Assembly (NCBI RefSeq): GCF_900113965.1
Contig: NZ_FORI01000004.1
Span: 1-64,000 of the forward strand
Reading direction: 5' to 3'
Origin: Treponema bryantii
GTDB lineage: Bacteria; Spirochaetota; Spirochaetia; Treponematales; Treponemataceae
Length of the DNA: 64,000 bases
Position numbers and translations under genes: made by a program. Under the pieces are notes generated by a model. The model ran no database searches. It was not told the DNA's origin and saw nothing but the letters and a program-made list of their open reading frames with translations. Every line of letters starts with the position of its first letter. The first letter of the stretch is position 1. Shown here one piece after another: positions 46,822-56,803 of the stretch.

Positions 46822-49461
46822 TTATTTGTACAGGTTATTAACCAGTGCCAGTGCTTTGTTGATTGCGGCTTCTTCTTCTTTACTGAACTCAACGTTTTCT
46901 TCAATCAGAGTTTCAAGACTTGAATGACTTTCCATAAGCGCAGTTGAGAAACCTCTTGATACTTTAAACCAGTAGCTTCCGTTTCCGTTGTTGTAAAGAG
47001 TGATGAATCCATATTCGCGGCCTTTCTGTTTTGCAATTGCAGTGCGCAGAATAAAGCTTAAGGAATCAATAAGCTGTTCTTTCTGAATAGGATCATTCAC
47101 ATTTACGTTCATGTGGCGGTTCCATTTCTTTTCTGGAACAGGGCGGAGTTCTACAGAGTTTGCAATATCAAAAATCAAAGAAAGCTTTTCGCCGTTGAGC
47201 ATTGAACCGTTGTCACTTGTGATGACAGAGCCTTTCATCTGACCGGCGTTGTTCAGCTTGTTTTTATTCTTTTCAACTTTGAGAGCTTCAAGCAGTTGTT
47301 CGAGTGGGAGCAGGGCAGTTTTCTTTCCTTTGATTTTCTTTGTAGGGAAGAGGAAGCCGCCGAGTGAAAGTGAATCCTCTGGAACTGGGCTTTCTTCACT
47401 GTCGCCGGCTTTTCCTTTTTTGCCTTTCTTTTTCTGCTGTTCTGCTTCCTGACGGCGCAGCGCTTTTGCGTTGCGGTTTCGCTCCTGCTCAAGCATGCGG
47501 GCTTCTCGGGAACTGTCGCGTTCTTTCTTACATGCCATAAGGCGCTCAAACAAATCTGGATTAATTGTGTCGAGCATAGGGCGGGTAAGAGGAGAAACGC
47601 TTGAAGCAAAAATACGGCTTGTGCGGATAATTTCTCCGGCAACAATAAAGACAGGATCTTTCTTGAACATTACGCTGCCAGGGTGAATTGAGATATGGTC
47701 TGCTGTGAGTGAGCGGTAGCTTTCGCGGCCGGTGCGGATACATACAAACTGCATCATACCAGCGGCAATACAGCAAAGATAATCCTGCATGCTGCCTTTT
47801 CCTTCAACAACAGGAATACCCATTTTTTCACTTACAATTTCTATAAGCTGTTCGTTAATGTTTTCTATTTCAGCCATTACGCGTTCATCAAGATAATTTT
47901 TCTTGCAGAACTTTTCACGGTTATCTGTGTCTTTAAATGCCTTGAGAATATTGAGATAGGTACAGAAGTCGCCCTGAATATCCTGAAAGCGGTGGTGTGC
48001 CTTGCGGGCTTCCATCTCTTCATTAGGCGGAAGAACAAAAGGTGAGTTTGCACTAAGGAACGCAGCGGCAATGAGCGCCTTATCAAGAACGTCCGGAAAT
48101 CGCATAATTGCCTCGACAATAATACGGCTGATGCGCGGCTCCAGCGGAAACTTAACCATCATCTGACCAATTGCAGAAAGTGTATTGTCTTCTTCAAGTG
48201 CGCCGAGAATGTGCAGTGTATCAACCGCACCGATAATTCCTTCACGGCCCGGGTTCGCAATAAAATCAAAGTCGTAGAAATCTGTAATGCCAAGCTCGCT
48301 CATGCGCAGTACAACTTCACTGAGGTCTGTGCGGTAAATTTCTTCTGTTGTATATTCCGGACGGGTGTCGAAATCTTTGCGAGAGTAGAGACGGTAGCAG
48401 GTACCCGGCTGAGTACGTCCGGCACGTCCTTTTCTCTGATTGCACGAAGCACGCGAAACTGCAGACTCAATAAGACTTGAAGTAAAGTTTTTTGGATTGT
48501 AAAAGTTCAGCTTACAAAGTCCTGAGTCAATTACAGTTGTAACGTCGCTGATGGTAACCGAAGTCTCTGCAATATTCGTAGAAATTACAACCTTGCGTTT
48601 TCCTTCCGGCGCTTTTTCAAAAACGCGTTCCTGTTCTTCTTTTGGAAGGCGGCCGTACAGCGGAAGAATATGGAGCTTTCTGCCAATAGGCGAGTAGTAA
48701 AGTTTATCCATACAATCTTTGATGATTTTTTCACCTGGAAGGAAGATGAGGATAGCACCACCGCCGTCTTTTTCGTCTTCGTCGTTGTCCAGAACGCGGT
48801 CTACAGTATTGTAAATCTTGTTGAGAATCTGGTCGCAGCCGCTATCTGTAGTTGTAGTTGAACCGCCCGGAACAGGATCATATACCAGCGCTACCGGGTA
48901 AGTAACTGTATCAATTGAAACGATAGGCGCATTATCAAAATACTCGCTGAAAACCTGAGTGTTCATTGTTGCAGAACTTACGATAACACGGAAGTCGCTG
49001 CGCTCTTTAAGAACTCGTTTTACAAGTCCGAGTACAAAGTCAATGTTCAGGCTTCGCTCATGTGCTTCATCAATCATAAGAACACTGTATTTTGAAAGCC
49101 ACGGATCAAGCTTCATTTCCTGAAGAAGAATTCCGTCAGTCATGATTTTGATTCTTGTGTCCTGATTTGTGTAATCTTCAAAACGCATTTTGTAGCCGAC
49201 AAGACCAGGGTACGAAGTTCCAAGCTGTTTTGAAATAAACTCGCTTACGCTGAGGGCTGCAATACGGCGTGGCTGAGTAACGCCAATCATTCCGTTTGTG
49301 GCATAACCGGCTTCATACAAAATAACCGGAATCTGAGTTGTCTTACCAGAGCCTGTAGGGCTTTCTACAATTACTACCTGATTGTTTTCGAGGCAGTCCA
49401 ATATTTTCTGTTTCTGTGCGTAAACTGGAAGTGATTTGTAATCAATCTGATTTATTGCCAT
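46822..49461 (-). CDS. hrpA: HrpA-type DEAH-box ATP-dependent RNA helicase
   Basis: An 879-residue DEAH helicase. Motif I SPTGSGKTTQIP (about residues 35-46), motif II DEAHERS (about 130-136), motif III SSATMN, motif V STNIAETSVTI and motif VI QRKGRAGRTQPG are intact; HA2 and OB domains follow. It is shorter than E. coli HrpA (about 1300 residues) and has a Lys/Glu-rich insert at about residues 675-710. The function is probably RNA or ribosome remodelling. It overlaps the CapA-like gene by 10 bases, indicating an operon. Confidence 0.9.
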   Translation of the reverse strand: MAINQIDYKSLPVYAQKQKILDCLENNQVVIVESPTGSGKTTQIPVILYEAGYATNGMIGVTQPRRIAALSVSEFISKQLGTSYPGLVGYKMRFEDYTNQDTRIKIMTDGILLQEMKLDPWLSKYSVLMIDEAHERSLNIDFVLGLVKRVLKERSDFRVIVSSATMNTQVFSEYFDNAPIVSIDTVTYPVALVYDPVPGGSTTTTDSGCDQILNKIYNTVDRVLDNDEDEKDGGGAILIFLPGEKIIKDCMDKLYYSPIGRKLHILPLYGRLPKEEQERVFEKAPEGKRKVVISTNIAETSVTISDVTTVIDSGLCKLNFYNPKNFTSSLIESAVSRASCNQRKGRAGRTQPGTCYRLYSRKDFDTRPEYTTEEIYRTDLSEVVLRMSELGITDFYDFDFIANPGREGIIGAVDTLHILGALEEDNTLSAIGQMMVKFPLEPRISRIIVEAIMRFPDVLDKALIAAAFLSANSPFVLPPNEEMEARKAHHRFQDIQGDFCTYLNILKAFKDTDNREKFCKKNYLDERVMAEIENINEQLIEIVSEKMGIPVVEGKGSMQDYLCCIAAGMMQFVCIRTGRESYRSLTADHISIHPGSVMFKKDPVFIVAGEIIRTSRIFASSVSPLTRPMLDTINPDLFERLMACKKERDSSREARMLEQERNRNAKALRRQEAEQQKKKGKKGKAGDSEESPVPEDSLSLGGFLFPTKKIKGKKTALLPLEQLLEALKVEKNKNKLNNAGQMKGSVITSDNGSMLNGEKLSLIFDIANSVELRPVPEKKWNRHMNVNVNDPIQKEQLIDSLSFILRTAIAKQKGREYGFITLYNNGNGSYWFKVSRGFSTALMESHSSLETLIEENVEFSKEEEAAINKALALVNNLYK

Positions 49462-50681
49462 TCTATTAAATCCTTTGTTGCTTCCTTATTGATTTTGATG
49501 CGGCGTTCAATATACTTTGCCCAGTTTGTTCGGGGAACGTCGTAAAGATAATCTACAAATTCCTGATTGAGCGGTTTTACTACATACTCATTTGCAGTAT
49601 TAATGTAGGTTGTTATAAACTGCGGTTCACATTTTTTGATTTTGATTGAACCGTCTTTTTCTTTGTGGAAAGTTACGTTGTAAAAAAGTCCGTCTCCTGT
49701 GTTGTCGCGCTCTCCGTTCGGATTCTTTGAAGTAAGCTCAGGCTTTGTGCGCTGTCCGCTGATTGTGTTTCCGTTGGCGTACATAATCAGCTTGTCGTGG
49801 CCGGTCTGTGTATTAACAACGATTTTTCTGTCTTTGATGATGTGAGCATGATTTGCCCAGACAACGTCTGCACCAGAATCCAGAAGGTTCATATAAAACT
49901 CGTTCTGTTTATCTGTGATAACGCGGGTATATTCAGGCTCGCTTGTGTGAACTGAAATTATAAAAAGGTCACAGGGATTAGCCGCGCGAAGGTCTGCTAC
50001 ATATTTCTGAAAGGCTTTGCGCGAGTCATCATCAGGTTTTATAAAATTGATATAGTCTGAAGCATCTGGTCTGTTCAATAATTCTGTAATTGGCAGAAAT
50101 AGAATTTTCCAGGAATTGGCTTCAAAATAATTATAGGTAAGGGACGCTTGTGGAGAATCTTTCAGACCAGAAAAATAAACCTGATTTCCAGTTTGGTCCA
50201 GAGTGTCCTGAGTAATTGCCTTAGTTGTTTTTATGGTTTCAAGAATTCCGTTTTTATACTGGTCATTCGAGTGATTGTTGCAAAGTGAAAATACATCAAA
50301 GCCTGCGTCTACTGCGGCCTGAACGTATTTTTGAGTCATATTAAAGTTCGGGTAAGATGAGGCTTCCCGAGTTGTGTCTATCGGCGCTTCAATATTTGCA
50401 AAGGCAAGATCTGGTTCTTCAATCAGATATTTTACATCGCGCCAGATTTTTGAATAAGTAGTGATATAGTAATTTACCGAGTGCGCCATAATGTCACCGG
50501 CAAAAAGAAGATTGATTGTATTTTTATCGTGATTTTTGTGCTGCGGCTCAGTTTCTGGAGCCTGTGCGGTGGGCTGGTTTTCTGCGGGTTCAGCTATGAT
50601 TTTAGATGTAGTCCCGCAGGCAGTAAGGAGCACAGTGAAAAGAATGGTGAAGAAAACTGTGATGTATTTTATTCTTTTCAC
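49452..50681 (-). CDS. CapA-like lipoprotein (PGA_cap metallophosphatase fold)
   Basis: A 409-residue lipoprotein. A signal peptide with lipobox LTAC (Cys at about residue 22) precedes a CapA/PGA_cap domain: NLLFAGDIMAHSVNYY, AFANIEAPIDTT, SLCNNHSNDQYKNG and WANHAHIIKDRKIVV carry the Asp, Asn and His metal ligands of the calcineurin-like fold. In Bacillus CapA takes part in poly-gamma-glutamate capsule formation, but stand-alone homologues are widespread and their substrate is unknown. It lies 12 bases after purA. Confidence 0.87.
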   Translation of the reverse strand: MKRIKYITVFFTILFTVLLTACGTTSKIIAEPAENQPTAQAPETEPQHKNHDKNTINLLFAGDIMAHSVNYYITTYSKIWRDVKYLIEEPDLAFANIEAPIDTTREASSYPNFNMTQKYVQAAVDAGFDVFSLCNNHSNDQYKNGILETIKTTKAITQDTLDQTGNQVYFSGLKDSPQASLTYNYFEANSWKILFLPITELLNRPDASDYINFIKPDDDSRKAFQKYVADLRAANPCDLFIISVHTSEPEYTRVITDKQNEFYMNLLDSGADVVWANHAHIIKDRKIVVNTQTGHDKLIMYANGNTISGQRTKPELTSKNPNGERDNTGDGLFYNVTFHKEKDGSIKIKKCEPQFITTYINTANEYVVKPLNQEFVDYLYDVPRTNWAKYIERRIKINKEATKDLIEWQ

Positions 50682-50693
50682 TGCGGCCTCGTG

Positions 50694-51917
50694 TTAGCGC
50701 CAGATCTTCTCGCGAACAAAAGTCTGATTGCGGTCTGCACCTACAGAAACGATTCCAACTTTTGTACCTGTGAAGTCTTCAATAAATTCAACGTATTCGC
50801 GGGCAGCCTTTGGAAGCTTCTTGTAAGAAGTACACTTTGTAATGTCTGCCTTCCATCCTTCAAACTTCTGAAGAACTGGTTTTGCGCGGTTGAGTTCTGG
50901 AATTGAAGCAGGGAAGTCTGTTACGATTTTTCCGTCGATGTTGTAAGCAACACAAGCTTCAATTTCATTCATATCATCATAAATATCAAGGTGAGTAAGA
51001 ACAAGGTTGTCGATTGAGTTTACGTGACATGCATAGCGGAGAGCTACGAGGTCGAGGTAACCACAGCGGCGTGGACGTCCTGTTGTTACACCGAATTCGT
51101 TACCTGTGTTACGAACGTAATCACAAAGTTCTCCTTCTGTATCTGCATCAAACTCAGATGGCATAGGACCGTTTCCTACACGAGTTTCATAAGCCTTGAA
51201 TACACCGTAAATCTTGTCGAGGGCCTTAGGACCAATTCCAGAACCTGTAGCAGCACCAGCTGAACATGAAGCTCCAGAAGATACATATGGATATGTACCT
51301 GAATCGAGGTCGAGCATAGCACCCTGAGCACCTTCGAAAAGAATGTTGTCGTTGCGGAACTCATACATCTTTGCAGCGATATTTACGCGCATAGAAAGGA
51401 GCTTGTCTTTGAACTGTTCAAGGAATTTCTTGTCTGCATCGTCGAGGTCATTCCACTTTTCATCCCAGTCAAGGTCTGCAAGACGGATACCATCACGTTC
51501 AGATTTCATAGAATAAGTTGTTCCGATTCCGCGGCCTGTTGTACCGATAGGGCGCTTACGAGCTGCGTCGCGAGCCTTATCCATTTCGCGGTATCCAGGA
51601 AGTGTAAGGTGAGCACGGTCAGAAATGAATACACGACCTTCCCAGTTAATTCCGTTGTCCTTGAGCATCTGGAGTTCCTTGAAAAGAGCTTCAGGGTCAA
51701 TTACCATACCACTACCGAGGAAAACTGATTTTTCAGGGTAGAGGATTCCAGACGGAACCTGATGGAGAGCATACTTCTTTCCATCTACTACAATTGTGTG
51801 ACCTGCATTAGCGCCGCCCGCAAAACGAACAACGTATTTAGCATCCTGTGCAAGGTAGTCAACGATTTTTCCCTTGCCTTCATCGCCCCACTGGGCACCC
51901 ATAACAACAACGTTCAT
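50694..51917 (-). CDS. purA: Adenylosuccinate synthetase
   Basis: PurA (407 residues) makes adenylosuccinate from IMP, aspartate and GTP, the first step from IMP to AMP. The P-loop-like GDEGKGKIVD, the NAGHTIVVDGKKYALHQVPSG block, the IMP-binding IGTTGRGIGTTY and the GTP/substrate loop VTTGRPRRCGYLD are intact. It is slightly shorter than the usual 425-430 residues. AAGGAG precedes the ATG. A small TTTCCGC/GCGGAAA hairpin (about 51928-51950) is in its leader. guaB, which starts the GMP branch from IMP, is divergent. Confidence 0.97.
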   Translation of the reverse strand: MNVVVMGAQWGDEGKGKIVDYLAQDAKYVVRFAGGANAGHTIVVDGKKYALHQVPSGILYPEKSVFLGSGMVIDPEALFKELQMLKDNGINWEGRVFISDRAHLTLPGYREMDKARDAARKRPIGTTGRGIGTTYSMKSERDGIRLADLDWDEKWNDLDDADKKFLEQFKDKLLSMRVNIAAKMYEFRNDNILFEGAQGAMLDLDSGTYPYVSSGASCSAGAATGSGIGPKALDKIYGVFKAYETRVGNGPMPSEFDADTEGELCDYVRNTGNEFGVTTGRPRRCGYLDLVALRYACHVNSIDNLVLTHLDIYDDMNEIEACVAYNIDGKIVTDFPASIPELNRAKPVLQKFEGWKADITKCTSYKKLPKAAREYVEFIEDFTGTKVGIVSVGADRNQTFVREKIWR

Positions 51918-51964
51918 GGTTTTCTCCTTTCCGCAGAGTCATCGCGGAAATCAGATAATGTGTC

Positions 51965-51985
51965 ATCCCGAACTCGATTCGGGAT
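51965..51985. repeat. Short palindrome ATCCCGAA...TTCGGGAT
   Basis: A perfect 8-bp stem with loop CTCGA in the purA-guaB space, preceded by GTC and followed by CTGA. It belongs to a third palindrome type, distinct from the GGTGGTTGAG family. Confidence 0.75.
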
Positions 51986-52064
51986 CTGAATGCAAAAATG
52001 CCGACGAATCATCTCAGCAGTTTTTACTATAGCAATATATCACAAAAGAGATTTTGTGTGTAGC

Positions 52065-52099
52065 GGTGGTTGAGTGCGCGAAGCGCGTATCGAAACCAC
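52065..52099 (+). repeat. REP-like palindrome, copy 12
   Basis: GGTGGTTGAGT ... TATCGAAACCAC with inner stem GCGC-GAA-GCGC; lies between purA and guaB upstream of the guaB -10 box. Confidence 0.9.
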
Positions 52100-52128
52100 A
52101 CGTACTTCCATAATTTTCAATTCTATAG

Positions 52129-52134
52129 TATAAT
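52129..52134 (+). promoter_or_regulatory. -10 box of guaB
   Basis: TATAAT with a leader of about 37 bases that includes AAGGAG before ATG 52178. The -35 region is weak. Confidence 0.5.
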
Positions 52135-52177
52135 TCTCGATTAATATTTTTATTCAGATTTTATTAAGGAGAACCAA

Positions 52178-53683
52178 ATGGCTTACATTTTTGAAGAACC
52201 ATCACACACTTTTGATGAGTACCTTTTAGTTCCGGGCTACACCGGTCCTGACTGCATTCCTGCTAATGTTACTCTGCAGACACCTGTTGTCCGCTATAAC
52301 AAGAAAGCTGGCGAAAAATGTCCGCTTACGATGAACATTCCAATGACATCGGCTGTTATGCAGGCGGTTTCTGATGACAAGCTTGCTGTTGCTCTTGCAA
52401 AGGAAGGTGGCATTTCTTTTATCTTTGGTTCTCAGACTATAGAAAATCAGGCAGCAATGGTTGCCCGTGTAAAAGCTTACAAGGCAGGTTTTGTTTCTTC
52501 TGATACAAATATCCGTCCTGAGCAGACACTCGGTGAACTGGTTGAAGCAATCGAAAAAACAGGTCACTCAACAGTTGCAGTAACAGAAGATGGTACAGCA
52601 AACGGTAAACTTGTTGGAATCATCACAGAACGCGACTTCCGTATTGGTCACTGCGAAATGAGCGAAAAGGTTAGCACTTATATGACACCTCTCAGCTCAC
52701 TCGTTATGGGAAAAGAAGGAATCACACTTGATGAAGCAAATGATTTAATCTGGGAAAAGAAGGTTAATCAGCTTCCAGTTGTTGATAAAGACGGAAAACT
52801 CCTTTACCTCGTATTCCGTAAGGATGCTGCAAGCCACGAAGAGCATCCTCTTGAGCTCCTCGACAGCCAGAAGCGCTATATTGTAGGTGCCGGAATCAAC
52901 ACACGCGACTACATGGACCGCGTTCCAGCATTGCTTGCTGCCGGAGTAGATGTAATGACACTCGACTCATCAGAAGGCTTTACAGAATGGCAGCGCCGTG
53001 CTTTGCACGATATTCACGAAAAATGGCCAAATGCAAAGATCGGTGCCGGTAACGTAGTAGATGCAGACGGCTTCAACTTCCTTGCAGATGCCGGTGCAGA
53101 CTTTGTTAAGATTGGTATTGGCGGTGGTTCAATCTGTATTACACGTGAACAGAAGGGTATTGGCCGCGGTCAGGCTACAGCTACAATCGAAGTTGCTAAG
53201 GCACGCGACGCTTACTATGAAAAAACAGGTATCTATATTCCAATCTGTTCAGACGGTGGTATTGTTTACGATCATCACGTTACTCTTGCTCTTGCAATGG
53301 GTGCAGATTTCGTAATGCTCGGCCGCTACTTTGCACGCTTTGATGAGTCTCCTACAAACAAACTCATTGTAAACGGCAACTACGTTAAGGAATACTGGGG
53401 TGAAGGTTCAAACCGCGCCCGCAACTGGCAGCGCTACGACCTCGGTGGAAAGAAAGGTATGGCATTTGAAGAGGGTGTAGACTCTTACGTTCCATACGCT
53501 GGAAGTCTCCACGACAACGTAACTCTTACAACAAGCAAGGTAATACACGCAATGTGTAACTGTGGTGTTACAAACATTCCAGACCTCCAGAAAAACGCAA
53601 AGATTACCCTCGTAAGTGCAGCTTCACTCCGCGAAGGCGGCGCTCACGACGTTATTGTAAAAAATACAGTTAAAGCTAATTAA
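52178..53683 (+). CDS. guaB: Inosine-5'-monophosphate dehydrogenase
   Basis: IMPDH (501 residues) oxidises IMP to XMP, the first step towards GMP. The barrel carries the catalytic loop [18 protein letters not shown] (Cys in SICITR). Two CBS domains are inserted at about residues 105-230 ([22 protein letters not shown]). The phosphate-binding region [26 protein letters not shown] and the [11 protein letters not shown] flap follow. AAGGAG precedes the ATG. It diverges from purA, so the two branch enzymes for IMP share one intergenic control region. Confidence 0.95.
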   Translation: MAYIFEEPSHTFDEYLLVPGYTGPDCIPANVTLQTPVVRYNKKAGEKCPLTMNIPMTSAVMQAVSDDKLAVALAKEGGISFIFGSQTIENQAAMVARVKAYKAGFVSSDTNIRPEQTLGELVEAIEKTGHSTVAVTEDGTANGKLVGIITERDFRIGHCEMSEKVSTYMTPLSSLVMGKEGITLDEANDLIWEKKVNQLPVVDKDGKLLYLVFRKDAASHEEHPLELLDSQKRYIVGAGINTRDYMDRVPALLAAGVDVMTLDSSEGFTEWQRRALHDIHEKWPNAKIGAGNVVDADGFNFLADAGADFVKIGIGGGSICITREQKGIGRGQATATIEVAKARDAYYEKTGIYIPICSDGGIVYDHHVTLALAMGADFVMLGRYFARFDESPTNKLIVNGNYVKEYWGEGSNRARNWQRYDLGGKKGMAFEEGVDSYVPYAGSLHDNVTLTTSKVIHAMCNCGVTNIPDLQKNAKITLVSAASLREGGAHDVIVKNTVKAN

Positions 53684-53696
53684 TTTACCGTTCATA

Positions 53697-53881
53697 TAAA
53701 AACACGGATTAAAATTGCGGGTCCCAGCGACGGCAAAACCGAAAAAGTAATCCAATTAGGTAAAGCTAAAAAATGCTTTCGCATTTTTTTTAACGCTTTG
53801 CTATCAAACACCGGCCGCCAGCGGCCTTACACACCTTTTTCGTTTTGCCTGCGTCCCACAATTTTAATCCGTGTTTTTTAT
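53697..53881. repeat. Large foldback element between guaB and uvrA
   Basis: Arms of about 48-50 bases (53697-53748 and 53833-53881) pair imperfectly; the outermost 20 positions (AAAAACACGGATTAAAATTG) are identical in inverted orientation, the rest has a few gaps. The centre holds a terminator-like hairpin (53768-53791) and a small GGCCGC/GCGGCC stem. It could be a foldback or MITE-like element, or a structured RNA. Confidence 0.82.
53768..53791 (+). terminator. Terminator-like hairpin downstream of guaB
   Basis: AAAAAATGC TTTC GCATTTTTT T: a perfect 9-bp stem ending in T residues, in the centre of the foldback element. The stem is AT-rich, so strength is uncertain. Confidence 0.55.
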
Positions 53882-53928
53882 TTCACCGATATCCTTAGCC
53901 TCAATTGCTTTCAATAAACATCTTATTC

Positions 53929-53937
53929 TGATATAAT
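53929..53937 (+). promoter_or_regulatory. Extended -10 promoter of uvrA
   Basis: TGA TATAAT, then 9 bases, then ATG 53947; no ribosome binding site, so the leader would be only about 3 bases. Confidence 0.6.
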
Positions 53938-53946
53938 CATTAAAAT

Positions 53947-56781
53947 ATGAACGACAACATGATTGTAATCCGCGGGGCGAGGGAACATAATCTTAAAAAT
54001 ATTAATGTTACTATGCCGAGGGATAAGCTGGTTGTAATTTCTGGTTTGTCTGGTTCGGGCAAGTCTTCGCTGGCTTTTGATACGCTTTTTGCTGAAGGCC
54101 AGCGTCGCTATATGGAAAGTCTTTCAAGCTATGCACGTCAATTTCTTGGCCGAATGGATAAGCCTGATGTTGATATCATAGAAGGTCTTTCTCCTGCAAT
54201 TTCTATCGAACAGAAATCTACAAATAAGAATCCCCGCTCAACCGTTGGTACAATTACTGAAATATATGACTTTTACCGCCTGCTTTACGCGCGCTGCGGA
54301 CATGCGCATTGTCCGGAATGCGGTCGCGAAATCCGTGAGCAGTCTGTTGACCAGATTATTGATACTGTAATGTCGTGGGAAGACGGCACTAAGATGCAGA
54401 TTCTCGCTCCTGTTATCCGCGGTAAGAAAGGTGAACATCAGAAGATTTTAGATGATGCAAAGGCATCCGGCTTTGTCCGCGCCAGAATTGACGGCGTTAT
54501 GGCAGAACTTGATGACGCAATCAAACTTGATAAGCAGAAAAAACATACAATCGAAATTGTTGTAGACCGAATCATCAAAAGTGACGAGGTTAGAAGCCGT
54601 CTTGCAGATTCTATCGAAATCGCACTGAAAAACGCAAACGGTATTGTAATTGTTACCCGCCGTGTTGAAGATAAGGACGAAGAGGTTTTCTTCAGCCAGA
54701 AGAATGCCTGCCCGGACTGCGGTATTTCTATCCCGGATCTTCAGCCGCGTCTTTTCTCATTCAATAACCCATTTGGTGCCTGCCCGGAATGTACAGGTCT
54801 TGGCGAAAAGATGGAATGGGACTTCAATAAGATTCTCCCGGACCGCTCTTTGTCTTTCAACGAGCGTGCATTCCCATTTTTTAATCCGGACAGTGAATGG
54901 AATCATACAATGTTCCAGGCTGTTGCCGAAGCAGAAGGCTTTACTCTGGATACACCAATCAGCCGTCTGACTGCCGAGCAGTTTGATTACTTATGGAACG
55001 GAGACCCGGAGCGCAAAATCCACTGGGTATACAAAAAGCAGAGCGGGGAAGGCTACAGCGAATATAACCGCCCATGGCCTGGAGTATTAAACGAAATGAA
55101 GCGCCGCCACGCAGAAGCCTGGGGCGATTCAATGCGTGCTAATATAGAAGAAAAGTTTATGAAGGTTGGTCACTGTTCCTGCTGTAACGGTCAGCGCCTT
55201 CGTAAAGAAGCCCTTGGTGTTACTGTGGGCGGTAAAAACATCTGGGAACTCTGTTGTCTTTCTGTTGCAGATTCCATCACTTTCTTTGATGAACTAGAAC
55301 TTACCGAAAACGAGCAGCAGATTGCAGTTCAGATTCTTAAGGAAATCCGTGCCCGCCTTCGCTTCCTCCGTGATGTAGGACTCGACTATCTTACAATGGA
55401 ACGCGCTGCTGAAACCCTCAGTGGTGGTGAAGCACAGCGTATCCGTCTTGCAACTCAGATTGGTTCAGCTCTCTGCGGCGTTATGTATATTCTTGATGAG
55501 CCTAGTATCGGACTTCATCAGCGTGATAATCAGCGCCTTATTGATACACTGCTCAGTCTTCGTGATAACGGAAACACTGTAATTGTAGTAGAACACGACG
55601 AACAGACTCTGCGTACTGCGGACTATCTTATAGATATCGGTCCGGGCGCGGGTGTCAATGGTGGGCAGGTTGTAGCTGCCGGAACTCCGGAAGAGGTTGC
55701 CAAGGTAAAAGAAAGTCTTACAGGTCAGTATCTTGCCGGTACTCTCCGCATGGATGTGCCTAAGACCCGCCGCCCTGGTAACGGAAATTTTATCAAGGTA
55801 AATGGTGTTACTGAACATAACCTCAAAAATGTAAGCATTCAGATTCCTCTTGGAACTTTTACCTGTATAACCGGTGTAAGTGGAAGCGGTAAATCTACCC
55901 TTATGAGCGATGTTCTTTACCCGGCTCTCAGCAACCGCATTATGAGAACAAATTATGATGTAGGTGAATGCGAAAGCATTGAAGGCGAAAAGTTTATTGA
56001 TAAGGTAATCAATATTGACCAGAGCCCGATTGGACGTACTCCTCGTTCTAACCCTGCAACTTATATTGGCGTATTTGATGCAATCCGTGATCTTTTTGCG
56101 AGCCTTCCAGAAAGTAAAGCCCGTGGCTACCTAAAAGGCCGTTTCTCTTTCAACGTAAAAGGCGGCCGCTGTGAAGCCTGTCAGGGTGCTGGTGAAAATG
56201 TAATCGAAATGAACTTCCTGCCGGACGTTTATGTTCAGTGTGAAGTCTGCGGCGGTAAGCGTTTTAATAAAGAAACTCTTGAAGTAACTTATAAAGGAAA
56301 GTCTATTAACGACGTTCTTAATATGAGTATTGATGAAGCCTGCGATTTCTTTGCAAGTATTCCTCATCTTTCACGTAAGCTGGAAACAATGAAGTCTGTA
56401 GGACTTGGTTATATCCAGCTTGGTCAGAATGCGCTTACTCTCAGTGGTGGTGAAGCACAGCGCGTAAAACTTGCAAACGAGCTTGCCCGTGTTTCTACAG
56501 GTAAAACTCTCTATATAATGGATGAGCCTACAACAGGTCTTCACTTTGCAGATGTTAAACAACTGATGACTGTAATTCAGCGCCTTGTAGACCAGGGAAA
56601 TACCGTTGTTATGATCGAACATAACCTTGATGTAATCTGCCAGGCGGATTATATAATTGACCTTGGACCTGAAGGCGGCTTCCGTGGCGGTAACATAATT
56701 GCTACGGGAACTCCGGAAGAGGTTGCAAAAGTGCCGGGAAGTTATACCGGACAGTTTATTAAGCAGCAGCTGGGTATTTAG
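53947..56781 (+). CDS. uvrA: Excinuclease ABC subunit A
   Basis: UvrA (944 residues) is the dimeric damage sensor of nucleotide excision repair. It has two ABC ATPase modules: Walker [10 protein letters not shown] (about residues 33-41) and GVSGSGKST (about 640-648), each with an ABC signature ([18 protein letters not shown]) and Walker B ([26 protein letters not shown]). Zinc-binding CxxC pairs are at CPDC...CPEC and CEAC...CEVC. The predicted transcript is nearly leaderless. lptD follows after 22 bases. Confidence 0.98.
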   Translation: MNDNMIVIRGAREHNLKNINVTMPRDKLVVISGLSGSGKSSLAFDTLFAEGQRRYMESLSSYARQFLGRMDKPDVDIIEGLSPAISIEQKSTNKNPRSTVGTITEIYDFYRLLYARCGHAHCPECGREIREQSVDQIIDTVMSWEDGTKMQILAPVIRGKKGEHQKILDDAKASGFVRARIDGVMAELDDAIKLDKQKKHTIEIVVDRIIKSDEVRSRLADSIEIALKNANGIVIVTRRVEDKDEEVFFSQKNACPDCGISIPDLQPRLFSFNNPFGACPECTGLGEKMEWDFNKILPDRSLSFNERAFPFFNPDSEWNHTMFQAVAEAEGFTLDTPISRLTAEQFDYLWNGDPERKIHWVYKKQSGEGYSEYNRPWPGVLNEMKRRHAEAWGDSMRANIEEKFMKVGHCSCCNGQRLRKEALGVTVGGKNIWELCCLSVADSITFFDELELTENEQQIAVQILKEIRARLRFLRDVGLDYLTMERAAETLSGGEAQRIRLATQIGSALCGVMYILDEPSIGLHQRDNQRLIDTLLSLRDNGNTVIVVEHDEQTLRTADYLIDIGPGAGVNGGQVVAAGTPEEVAKVKESLTGQYLAGTLRMDVPKTRRPGNGNFIKVNGVTEHNLKNVSIQIPLGTFTCITGVSGSGKSTLMSDVLYPALSNRIMRTNYDVGECESIEGEKFIDKVINIDQSPIGRTPRSNPATYIGVFDAIRDLFASLPESKARGYLKGRFSFNVKGGRCEACQGAGENVIEMNFLPDVYVQCEVCGGKRFNKETLEVTYKGKSINDVLNMSIDEACDFFASIPHLSRKLETMKSVGLGYIQLGQNALTLSGGEAQRVKLANELARVSTGKTLYIMDEPTTGLHFADVKQLMTVIQRLVDQGNTVVMIEHNLDVICQADYIIDLGPEGGFRGGNIIATGTPEEVAKVPGSYTGQFIKQQLGI

Positions 56782-56803
56782 GCAACAGGTGTCAGGTTTT
56801 TAG

